DNA from: Pseudochrobactrum asaccharolyticum
GTDB taxonomy: Bacteria > Pseudomonadota > Alphaproteobacteria > Rhizobiales > Rhizobiaceae
DNA: 64,000 nt
Direction: 5' to 3'
NCBI RefSeq assembly: GCF_003314995.1
Contig: NZ_QNRH01000006.1
Location: forward strand, 1 to 64,000
Shown: piece by piece, positions 19,570-26,948 of the stretch
Numbering within the stretch: position 1 is the stretch's first letter
How the letters are laid out: each line of letters opens with the position of its first letter
Notes under the pieces: model-generated
Databases searched by the model: none
What the model was told of the DNA's origin: nothing
What the model saw: only the letters and a program-made list of their open reading frames with translations
Position numbers and translations under genes: made by a program

Positions 19570-19824
19570 CCGGCGCTCATTTTCGTTGAGATGTTATAAA
19601 ACGCTAAAAATTTTGTAGATAATATTAATTTTGATAGATTGTTTTTCCGATGCGGAAATAAGCGAAAATCATCCGTTTTTTGATGAAAACGGGTGATTTT
19701 CACATTATTTGGCATAAGAATCGTGCAAAAATGCACCGGAAATTTACACGCAGAATGCTGAGCGGTGCAGATTTAAGCGTAATCTTTGATTGATCTTGGC
19801 GAAATATGGGTTTATCGAAAAATC

Positions 19825-20511
19825 ATGGTAGATCTTCCAGACACACTCCTCGCCGGTTACCGCAACTTTATGGCATCGGATTTTGCCGATGAAAGAATGC
19901 GTTATAAGGAACTTGCAGATCAGGGGCAGACACCAGAGACAATGGTGATTGCCTGCTGTGATTCCCGAGCAGCACCGGAAATCATTTTCAATACCCGTCC
20001 GGGTGAAATTTTTGTTCTGCGCAATGTCGCAAACCTGATCCCGCCTTATGAGCCGGATGGCGAATATCACGCCGCTTCCGCTGCTTTGGAATTTGCGGTC
20101 CAGAGCCTCAAGGTTAAGCATATTGTTGTGCTTGGTCATGGCCGATGCGGTGGTATCAAAGCAGCGCTGGACACTGAAAGCAGCCCGCTTTCGCCAGGTG
20201 ACTTTATCGGTAAATGGATGAGCCTGCTGGCACCAGCCGCAGAAACAATCACATCCAATTCGCTGATGACCCAGACCGAACGCCAGACAGCATTAGAGCG
20301 TATTTCAATCCGCTATTCGCTGAATAATCTGCGCAGTTTCCCATGTGTTGATATTCTGGAGAAAAAGGGACGTCTCTCTCTGCATGGTGCATGGTTCGAT
20401 ATTTCGACCGGCGAATTGTGGGTGATGGATTCGCAGACAGGCGATTTTATCCGTCCTGATACGGATGAAATGCCGGTGCAAGCTGAAAGTAGCGAAGCAC
20501 CTGTTGAGTGA
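19825..20511 (+). CDS. beta-class carbonic anhydrase
   Basis: Zinc enzyme interconverting CO2 and bicarbonate in the cytoplasm. The 228-residue product carries all four active-site positions: Cys45 and Asp46 (ACCDSR), His105 and Cys108 (LGHGRCGG). The sequence closely resembles the Brucella beta-CA with a start equivalent to M-x-DLPD. I therefore take the ATG at 19825 and not the frame start 13 codons earlier. It stands alone and ends at a bidirectional terminator shared with mltB. Confidence 0.95.
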   Translation: MVDLPDTLLAGYRNFMASDFADERMRYKELADQGQTPETMVIACCDSRAAPEIIFNTRPGEIFVLRNVANLIPPYEPDGEYHAASAALEFAVQSLKVKHIVVLGHGRCGGIKAALDTESSPLSPGDFIGKWMSLLAPAAETITSNSLMTQTERQTALERISIRYSLNNLRSFPCVDILEKKGRLSLHGAWFDISTGELWVMDSQTGDFIRPDTDEMPVQAESSEAPVE

Positions 20512-20528
20512 AATAAAATCAGGAATAT

Positions 20529-20557
20529 AAAAAACCGGCTTTTCAGCCGGTTTTTTA
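20529..20557. terminator. bidirectional terminator between carbonic anhydrase and mltB genes
   Basis: AAAACCGGCT-TTTC-AGCCGGTTTT with A and T flanks. It lies between two convergent stop codons. Confidence 0.9.
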
Positions 20558-20575
20558 TTCGTTTGTTGCGGCTTA

Positions 20576-21415
20576 TTATTTGCCGTCGATTGCCTGACCC
20601 ATAATGGCAATGGCCTGCTGGTATACGGTAGCCGCATTCCAACCCTGAATGGCGCCATAGTTTGGCTGACCCTGCTGGTAGCCTGCGCCTGCGCGCCAGC
20701 CATGTGCTTTCAGGAAGTTGGCTGTTGAAGCCAGTGCGTCAGCGCGGGAATTGACCATGTCGATATGGCCGTTGCCATCGCCATCTGCACCATATTTGAT
20801 AACGCTGGATGGCAGGAACTGTGTCTGGCCGATTTCACCGTGCATAGCGCCGACTGCATTCGGGCTGAGATCACCGCGCTGAATTAGCTGCAGGGCTGCA
20901 TAAAGTTCATTGGTGAAGAATTCGGAACGACGGCAGTCATAAGCCAGTGTAGCTACAGCCGACAGAGTATGCTGCTTGCCGAGATAGTTACCGAAGCCGG
21001 TTTCCATACCCCAGATTGCCAGCAGAGGACCCGCAGGCACGCCGTAGCGCTGTTCAATCTTGGCAAACAAAGCAGCATTTTGCTTTTTCATGCTTTTGCC
21101 GCGGCTGATGATTGTGGTTGAACCACGCTTCTTCATGAAGTCATCGAGAGACAGTTTGAAGCTTTTCTGATTGCGGTCAGCATTAATGGTTGCTGTGGCA
21201 TATTTTACATTGTCGAGAGCTGACAAAGCGTTGCCTTTAATGCCGCGGCCTGCTGCTTCTTTTTTGAATTCCTGCACCCATGCAGGGAAGCCGGCGCCGG
21301 TATTGCCGCATTGTGCTGCCTGCGCAATGCCGGACAGAGCCATTACACCGATTGTACCGCCTATAACGGCCATTGTCAGGTTGCGGATAGAAGATTTGAT
21401 AGTCTTTGACTGCAT
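20576..21415 (-). CDS. lytic murein transglycosylase, MltB/GH103 type
   Basis: Cleaves glycan strands of peptidoglycan to 1,6-anhydromuropeptides. The 279-residue product has a signal peptide (hydrophobic MAVIGGTIGVMALSGIAQA, residues 15-33) and the GH103 core with the catalytic glutamate in AIWGMETGFGNYLG and the GAMHGEIGQTQFLPSS signature. No lipobox is present, so it is probably soluble in the periplasm, and there is no C-terminal peptidoglycan-binding domain. The ATG is the frame start. A palindrome AAAACTATAGTTTT lies 67 bases upstream. Confidence 0.93.
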   Translation of the reverse strand: MQSKTIKSSIRNLTMAVIGGTIGVMALSGIAQAAQCGNTGAGFPAWVQEFKKEAAGRGIKGNALSALDNVKYATATINADRNQKSFKLSLDDFMKKRGSTTIISRGKSMKKQNAALFAKIEQRYGVPAGPLLAIWGMETGFGNYLGKQHTLSAVATLAYDCRRSEFFTNELYAALQLIQRGDLSPNAVGAMHGEIGQTQFLPSSVIKYGADGDGNGHIDMVNSRADALASTANFLKAHGWRAGAGYQQGQPNYGAIQGWNAATVYQQAIAIMGQAIDGK

Positions 21416-21727
21416 GAAGCTGCCTCGTTAGAACTTTTATCAGGGGCTTTATAGATTTATATGATTAACAGGGATTTACAGAAAACTATAGTTTTGATGC
21501 TGTTCTGCCTGAATTCATATTTAATTCAAGGCGATGTCTGCTGAATGTGTTGTGAATGAGACACAAAATGGTGGCGATTGCGTTTAAGTTCGACTGCGTT
21601 TTTCAGGTCACACTTATAATGCGCTGAAAAACTGATTCCTATGGCAGTGATTTTAGCTGGGGTCCGTATTGTGCTTTTTACGTGCAAAAGCTTGACTCAT
21701 AAACCGCAGATCATGTAAAGAACGCGC

Positions 21728-21845
21728 GATAATTCCGCTATGAGTATAAGTTCTCAGGCAGCCGACCGGGACCCGTATGGTATAAAGAGATCCCGGAGGT
21801 CAACATCCGACAGCGCAATGCGCCCTCGGGTGCTGTTTTGCTTTG
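21728..21845 (+). ncRNA. structured RNA candidate upstream of ffh (unnamed)
   Basis: Two consecutive strong foldings lie in the 524-base gap before ffh. The first is CCGGGA (21766-21771) / TCCCGG (21791-21796), with a further GACC/GGTC option. The second is CATCCGA (21804-21810) / TCGGGTG (21826-21832) enclosing GCGC-AAT-GCGC and followed by CTGTTTTGCTTT. A TTGACT...TGTAAA promoter-like pair ends at about 21720. It could be a free small RNA with its own terminator or a leader of ffh. It lacks the GGAAGGAAGCAGCC core of 4.5S RNA. Confidence 0.5.
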
Positions 21846-21939
21846 AACATAGTTTCGGTTTTAAACCGTTGCTTTATAGGATTACGGAATGAACCTGCAC
21901 TCAGATCCGGCCGATCTGAACAGAGATTAGGAAATTTAG

Positions 21940-23514
21940 ATGTTTGATTCACTTCAGGAGCGTCTTGGCTCCATTCTGAACGGTCTGACCGGACGCGGCG
22001 CTCTCTCCGAGGCTGACGTTGCCGGCGCGTTGCGTGAAGTGCGCCGTGCGCTGATTGAAGCGGACGTGTCGCTGGAAGTGGTTCGTTCATTCACTGACCG
22101 TGTACGTGAAAAAGCGGTTGGTGCGGAGATTCTCAAGAGTATCAAGCCGGGTCAGATGGTCGTTAAGATCGTTCATGACGAGCTGGTTGAAATGCTCGGC
22201 ACCGAAGGTGTGACCGTTGATCTGAACGCACCGGCGCCGGTTGTCATTATGATGGTTGGTTTGCAGGGTTCGGGTAAAACCACGACTACAGGTAAACTGG
22301 CCAAGCGCCTGACAGATCGTCAGAAGAAAAAAGTTCTGATGGCATCGCTGGATACACGCCGTCCTGCCGCGCAGGAACAGTTGCGCCAGCTCGGAACGCA
22401 GGTCAGCGTTGATACATTGCCGATTATCGCCGGTCAGTCACCGGTAGAGATTGCCGCGCGCGCCGTACAGGCTGCCAAGCTCGGCGGTCATGATGTGGTG
22501 ATTCTCGACACTGCTGGTCGTACACATATCGACGAGCCGCTGATGGTGGAAATGGCGGATATCCGCAAAGCCGCCAATCCGCATGAAATTCTGCTGGTCG
22601 CTGACAGCCTCACCGGTCAGGACGCTGTTAATCTGGCGCGTAACTTTGATGAGCGCGTTGGTATCACCGGTATCGTTCTCACCCGTATGGATGGTGACGG
22701 TCGTGGCGGTGCTGCACTTTCGATGCGCGCAGTGACCGGCAAGCCGATTAAGGCAATTGCTACCGGCGAAAAAATGGATGCGCTGGAGGAGTTTTATCCG
22801 AAGCGTATCGCTGACCGTATTCTCGGCATGGGCGATATTGTTTCGCTCGTTGAAAAAGCGGCTGAAACCATTGATGCTGAAAAAGCAGCGGCAATGGCAA
22901 AAAAAATGCAGGCCGGCAAGTTCGATATGAACGATCTCGCTGACCAGCTGAAACAGATGAAAAAGCTGGGTGGCATGGGCGGTATCATGGGAATGATGCC
23001 GGGCATGGCAGGCATGAAAGACAAGGCAGCTGCTGCCGGTCTCGATGATAAATTGTTTGATCGTCAGCTCGCAATTATCGGTTCCATGACCAAAGCTGAA
23101 CGCGCTAATCCTGCTGTGCTGAAGCACAGCCGCAAGCAGCGTATTGCCAAAGGTTCCGGCACCAGTGCCGCTGATATTAACAAGTTGCTGAAAATGCACA
23201 TGCAAATGGCTGATATGATGAAAGCCATGGGCAAGGGCAAAGGCGGCATGATGAAACAGATGATGGGCGGTCTTGCCAATAAGATGGGACTTGGCGGTCT
23301 CGGTGGCATGGGTGGCCTTGGCGGCGGTATGCCAGATCTGTCGAATATGGATCCGAAACAGCTGGAAGCTCTGCAGAAACAGGCAGAAGCAGCCGGTTTT
23401 GGCAAAAGCGGCGGTCTTCCGGGATTGGGCGGCGGTATGGGCTTGCCAGGTCTTGGTGGTCCGAAACTTCCGGGTCTTGGCGGCGGTCTGCCTAATCTGC
23501 CTAAGAAAAAGTGA
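21940..23514 (+). CDS. ffh: signal recognition particle protein (SRP54)
   Basis: GTPase that, with 4.5S RNA and FtsY, targets nascent membrane proteins to SecYEG. The 524-residue product has the N domain (1-95), the G domain with P-loop GLQGSGKTTTTGKL (about 107), DTAGRTHIDE and a TRMDGDGRGG motif. A methionine-rich M domain follows (about 300-435). The C-terminal 80 residues are an unusual Gly/Leu/Pro/Met repeat tail (GLGGMGGLGGGM, GLPGLGGG), longer than in E. coli. The next start codon lies 5 bases beyond the stop. Confidence 0.98.
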   Translation: MFDSLQERLGSILNGLTGRGALSEADVAGALREVRRALIEADVSLEVVRSFTDRVREKAVGAEILKSIKPGQMVVKIVHDELVEMLGTEGVTVDLNAPAPVVIMMVGLQGSGKTTTTGKLAKRLTDRQKKKVLMASLDTRRPAAQEQLRQLGTQVSVDTLPIIAGQSPVEIAARAVQAAKLGGHDVVILDTAGRTHIDEPLMVEMADIRKAANPHEILLVADSLTGQDAVNLARNFDERVGITGIVLTRMDGDGRGGAALSMRAVTGKPIKAIATGEKMDALEEFYPKRIADRILGMGDIVSLVEKAAETIDAEKAAAMAKKMQAGKFDMNDLADQLKQMKKLGGMGGIMGMMPGMAGMKDKAAAAGLDDKLFDRQLAIIGSMTKAERANPAVLKHSRKQRIAKGSGTSAADINKLLKMHMQMADMMKAMGKGKGGMMKQMMGGLANKMGLGGLGGMGGLGGGMPDLSNMDPKQLEALQKQAEAAGFGKSGGLPGLGGGMGLPGLGGPKLPGLGGGLPNLPKKK

Positions 23515-23519
23515 GCATC

Positions 23520-23828
23520 ATGAGCGAAGAACAGACAATCCCTGCCGAACTGCTCGCCCTGCGCGGATCAATTGATAATATTGATGCGGCGCTGATCCAT
23601 ATGCTTGCTGAGCGTTTTCGCTGCACCAAAGCTGTTGGTGTTCTGAAAGCCGAGCGCGGACTTGCCGCTGCTGATCCGGCTCGTGAGAAACGTCAGGTTG
23701 AACGTCTGCGTAATCTTGCGCAGGACGCCAGCCTTGATCCTGATTTTGCTGAGAAATTCCTGAACTTCATTGTGAAGGAAGTGATCCGGCATCATGAGCA
23801 TACCGCTGCAAATCACACCGGACAGTAA
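23520..23828 (+). CDS. chorismate mutase type II (AroQ-class) protein
   Basis: A 102-residue all-helical protein. LRGSIDNIDAALIHMLAERFRCTKAVGVLKAERGL matches helix 1 of AroQ-class chorismate mutases, with Arg, Asp and Lys positions expected at the active site. Helices 2 and 3 follow (REKRQVERLRNLAQD..., FAEKFLNFIVKEVIRHHE). Chorismate-to-prephenate conversion is likely. Monofunctional genes of this type commonly sit between ffh and rpsP in Hyphomicrobiales. The ATG 6 bases past the ffh stop is chosen over the overlapping GTG. Confidence 0.85.
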   Translation: MSEEQTIPAELLALRGSIDNIDAALIHMLAERFRCTKAVGVLKAERGLAAADPAREKRQVERLRNLAQDASLDPDFAEKFLNFIVKEVIRHHEHTAANHTGQ

Positions 23829-23932
23829 TGTTCGTTTTTGCGGTGTAAAAAACCATTACGTCCGTATTAACGGTCGTATTTCAGAAATTGTTGCTGAATA
23901 AGTGACACGACATAAACTCTAAGGAAAACACT

Positions 23933-24352
23933 ATGTCCCTGAAAATCCGTCTGGCACGTGCCGGTTCCAAGAAGCGCCCTTACTACCACATCGTTGTTGC
24001 TGACGTTCGCGCACCACGCGACGGTCGTTTCATCGAAAAGCTGGGTTCATGGAATGCAACCTTGACTAAAGAAGAAGATCGCGTTTCCCTGAATGCAGAA
24101 CGCATTCAGTATTGGATCGGTCACGGCGCACAGCCAACAGACCGCGTTCTGCGCTTCCTCGCACAGGCTGGTCTTGCCAAGCGCGACGTACCAAGCAACC
24201 CAACCAAAGGTCTCCCAGGCAAAAAAGCTCAGGAACGTCTGGCAATGGCTAAGCAGGCTGAAGAAGAAGCAGCTGCAAAGGCTGCAGAAGCCGCTGAAGC
24301 AGCAGCTGCTGCCGCTGCTGCGCCTGCTGAAGAAGCTCCTGCTGCAGAATAA
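23933..24352 (+). CDS. rpsP: 30S ribosomal protein S16
   Basis: Small-subunit assembly protein. The 139-residue product starts [24 protein letters not shown], the S16 signature. The conserved part ends by about residue 85, followed by a long Lys/Glu/Ala tail ([17 protein letters not shown]) typical of the order. CTAAGGAAAAC precedes the ATG. In most bacteria rimM, trmD and rplS follow; here a terminator follows 30 bases later and then an unrelated lemA operon. Confidence 0.97.
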   Translation: MSLKIRLARAGSKKRPYYHIVVADVRAPRDGRFIEKLGSWNATLTKEEDRVSLNAERIQYWIGHGAQPTDRVLRFLAQAGLAKRDVPSNPTKGLPGKKAQERLAMAKQAEEEAAAKAAEAAEAAAAAAAAPAEEAPAAE

Positions 24353-24382
24353 TTCTGAAGCATTCGCATTTACTGCGTAATT

Positions 24383-24422
24383 AAAAATACCGTGCCTCTG
24401 TAAAGCGGCACGGTATTTTTTT
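24383..24422 (+). terminator. Rho-independent terminator after rpsP
   Basis: AATACCGTGCC / GGCACGGTATT, an 11-bp stem with a CTGTAAAGC-type loop followed by TTTTT. It closes the ffh-rpsP transcript. Confidence 0.93.
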
Positions 24423-24561
24423 GTCTAGAAATGCCTGCTTGAGGGGCTGTGCTTGATTTGTATTTTGCGCATTTATTAAGTGTGTATTTTCAAATGGGAT
24501 TTTGCGTATTATTGATTGATGAAGAGCATGCGTTATGCGTGGTGAAGATGAGGAGATACCT

Positions 24562-25191
24562 ATGACCGGTCAAACATCTGCTGCGGCCACAGCTCCGCTG
24601 AAATTACGTCCGCTTCTGACACTCGTTTTATTGATGTTTATGCCGCTGCTGGCAGCCTGTGGTTTCAATACCATTCCGACCAATGAGGAAAAGGCCAAAG
24701 CTGCGTGGAGCGAAGTGCTCAACCAGTATCAGCGCCGCACCGATTTGATTCCTAATCTGGTGGAAACAGTCAAAGGCTATGCGTCCCATGAACAGGAAAC
24801 GCTGACAGCGGTGATTGAAGCCCGCTCAAAGGCTACCCAGACACAGATTTCGCCGGAAATGCTGAATAATCCGGAGATGTTCAAACAGTTTCAGGAAAAT
24901 CAGGCCAATCTGAGTAGCGCTCTGTCGCGACTGATGGTTGTGGTTGAGAAATATCCTGATCTGAAAGCTAATCAGAACTTCCTTGCTCTGCAATCGCAGC
25001 TGGAAGGCACAGAGAACCGGATTGCTGTGGCACGCCGTGATTATATCGAGGCCGTACGCGTTTATAATACCGGCCTGAAGACCATGCCGACGATGCTGTG
25101 GAAGACATTGTGGTTCTGGAATAATGAGCCGATGCCGACTTTCACTATTGATCCGGCCTCGCAGGCCGCTCCTAAGGTACAGTTTAACTGA
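24562..25191 (+). CDS. LemA family lipoprotein
   Basis: A 209-residue envelope protein. Residues 20-38 form a lipoprotein signal with lipobox LLAAC. The LemA domain follows: EEKAKAAWSEVLNQYQRRTDLIPNLVETVKGYASHEQETLTAVIEAR, then coiled helices. The biochemical role is unknown; LemA proteins are recurrently found beside TPM-domain proteins, as here. The ATG is preceded by GAGGAGAT. It is first in a three-gene set with 60 and 12 base gaps. Confidence 0.93.
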   Translation: MTGQTSAAATAPLKLRPLLTLVLLMFMPLLAACGFNTIPTNEEKAKAAWSEVLNQYQRRTDLIPNLVETVKGYASHEQETLTAVIEARSKATQTQISPEMLNNPEMFKQFQENQANLSSALSRLMVVVEKYPDLKANQNFLALQSQLEGTENRIAVARRDYIEAVRVYNTGLKTMPTMLWKTLWFWNNEPMPTFTIDPASQAAPKVQFN

Positions 25192-25251
25192 TAAAGGCGG
25201 GCAGGAGTAATCCTGCCCGTTCTGCTTTCGCTGACAATTTAGGAACACGGT

Positions 25252-26148
25252 ATGATTTCTGCCCGTATCACAGGCAATCACATCATTCCGGAACATTCTG
25301 TTTTCCGGTCTGTATTGAAGATGCTTTTTGTGGTCATGCTGATGGCATTGGCGAGTGTTGCTCATGCACAAAGCACGGATAAGCCGGCAATTGCTTTGAC
25401 GGATCGTGTGGTGGATGCGGCTAGCGTTTTGTCTTTTGCACAACAGCAGGAACTGATTGCCAAGCTCAGCGCTTATGAAAAAGAATCCTCGGATCAGATT
25501 GTGGTGGCAACGGTTCCAAGCCTCAATGGCATGGATATTGAGACCTATGCCAACCGGCTCTATCGCGCATGGGCAATCGGGCAGAAAACCGAAAACAACG
25601 GCATATTGCTGCTGGTTGCGCCTAATGAGCGTAAAGTGCGTATTGAGGTCGGCTACGGGCTGGAGGGCACCGTAACCGATGCTCTGTCAGCGATTATTAT
25701 TCAGAATGCGATCATCCCTGAATTTCGCAATGGCGATTACGGTGCAGGTATTATCAAAGGTACCGACGATATTTTACAAGTATTGCGCGGCGAAGGAGCG
25801 GAGTTACAGGCACGCGCCAAGCGTAACCAAAAGGAAGCTGCCGACCAGACGGATTGGGTTGAAGTTATCTTTCTGATTTTCTGGATTAGTATTTTCTTCG
25901 GCGGTTTTGGTTTTACGATACTGGCTCCTGTCTTTGGTCGCAAAATCGGCCCCGGCCGTTATGAATGGCTGGGGGTAACAATTGCTCTTGGCGGCGGCGG
26001 CGGCGGTGGTGGTGGTGGCGGATCATCGGGCGGGGGCGGCTTCGGCGGCGGATTTGGTGGTGGCTTTGGCGGCGGGTCGTCAGGCGGTGGCGGCTTTTCC
26101 GGTGGCGGTGGTTCATCGGGCGGCGGCGGTGCATCGGGCAGCTGGTAG
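25252..26148 (+). CDS. TPM-domain (YgcG-like) secreted membrane-anchored protein
   Basis: A 298-residue protein. A signal peptide spans about residues 22-42, and the TPM domain about 45-185 (VVDAASVLSFAQQQELIAKLSAYEKESSDQIVVATV, then RVEVGYGLEGT-like). A single transmembrane helix follows at about 200-225, then a glycine/serine tail made almost only of G, S and F. The TPM fold occurs in plant thylakoid acid phosphatase and photosystem II repair factors; the bacterial function is unclear. The GGC/GGT-rich tail (25985-26140) gives long open frames on other strands that are not genes. Confidence 0.92.
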   Translation: MISARITGNHIIPEHSVFRSVLKMLFVVMLMALASVAHAQSTDKPAIALTDRVVDAASVLSFAQQQELIAKLSAYEKESSDQIVVATVPSLNGMDIETYANRLYRAWAIGQKTENNGILLLVAPNERKVRIEVGYGLEGTVTDALSAIIIQNAIIPEFRNGDYGAGIIKGTDDILQVLRGEGAELQARAKRNQKEAADQTDWVEVIFLIFWISIFFGGFGFTILAPVFGRKIGPGRYEWLGVTIALGGGGGGGGGGGSSGGGGFGGGFGGGFGGGSSGGGGFSGGGGSSGGGGASGSW

Positions 26149-26160
26149 GGGAATGAATGG

Positions 26161-26808
26161 ATGACACAATATCAGCGAAACCGGATTTCTCCTGAAGATC
26201 GTCAGCGTATCGGTGCAGCAATCCGCAATGCGGAAGCGCAAACCGGGGGTGAGATTTATGCCGTGCTGGCGCAACGCAGCGATGATTATTTTTACGTTTC
26301 CGGTTTTATTGCCTGCTGCGGCATGCTCGTAACCGCAGTTATCGCGGCCTTTGTGGCACATTATTACTGGTTTGATTTATCACTGCCGAAATTCGCATTA
26401 GCAATTCTTGCTGCCTTTATTTGTCTGATCGTACTGCTGGCGCTTGTGCCGGCCTTGCGGATGGTGCTGGTGCCGCATCGCGTGCGTTACCGGCGGGCAC
26501 ACCTCAATGCTGTGCAGCAATTCGTAGCGCGCAATGTGCATTTGACCAGCAAGCGTACCGGTATTTTATTGTTTGTTTCTCTGGCTGAACGCTATGCGGA
26601 AGTGGTGGCTGATGCGGGGATTAATGCCCGTGTGGATCAGCAGGAATGGAACGCTATTGTTGCCACGCTGAGTAGTCACGCAGCACAGGGCACAGTGTCG
26701 GAGGGCTTTATTGAAGCGATTGATAAAGCCGGCAAATTGCTGGCTCAACATTTCCCAAAAGAAGCGGGCGATGAAAACGAGCTGGAAGACCATCTGGTGG
26801 AATTGTAA
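26161..26808 (+). CDS. TPM-domain inner-membrane protein
   Basis: A 215-residue protein beginning with RNRISPEDRQRIGAAIRNAEAQTGGEIYAVLAQRSDDY, the N-terminal half of a TPM domain. Two transmembrane helices follow (about 45-70 and 75-100), then the second TPM half with SKRTGILLFVSLAERYAEVVADAGI and ending in an acidic tail. The split of the TPM domain by membrane segments distinguishes it from the preceding gene. It is the third gene of the lemA set, 12 bases after the second. Function unknown. Confidence 0.9.
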   Translation: MTQYQRNRISPEDRQRIGAAIRNAEAQTGGEIYAVLAQRSDDYFYVSGFIACCGMLVTAVIAAFVAHYYWFDLSLPKFALAILAAFICLIVLLALVPALRMVLVPHRVRYRRAHLNAVQQFVARNVHLTSKRTGILLFVSLAERYAEVVADAGINARVDQQEWNAIVATLSSHAAQGTVSEGFIEAIDKAGKLLAQHFPKEAGDENELEDHLVEL

Positions 26809-26948
26809 TTCATTTCACTTTTGCTTGTTTTGCAGAGAAAAATAACAAATTAGCGGTTTTTTTGTCACAATTTGATTGCTACTTTTAAAATCAGAGCAGG
26901 CCGAAGGGAATTCAGGCAGTAGCGGTCTGTATAATGAGGAGTTCACCA

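Noticed and set aside
21728-21845. 4.5S SRP RNA gene (ffs) next to ffh
   Set aside because: The conserved GGAAGGAAGCAGCC-type apical core is missing, so only an unnamed structured RNA is proposed.
25985-26140. Several open frames over the glycine-rich tail region
   Set aside because: They result from GGC/GGT repeats coding for the TPM protein tail; the alternative products are low-complexity Arg/His or Ala/Val strings.
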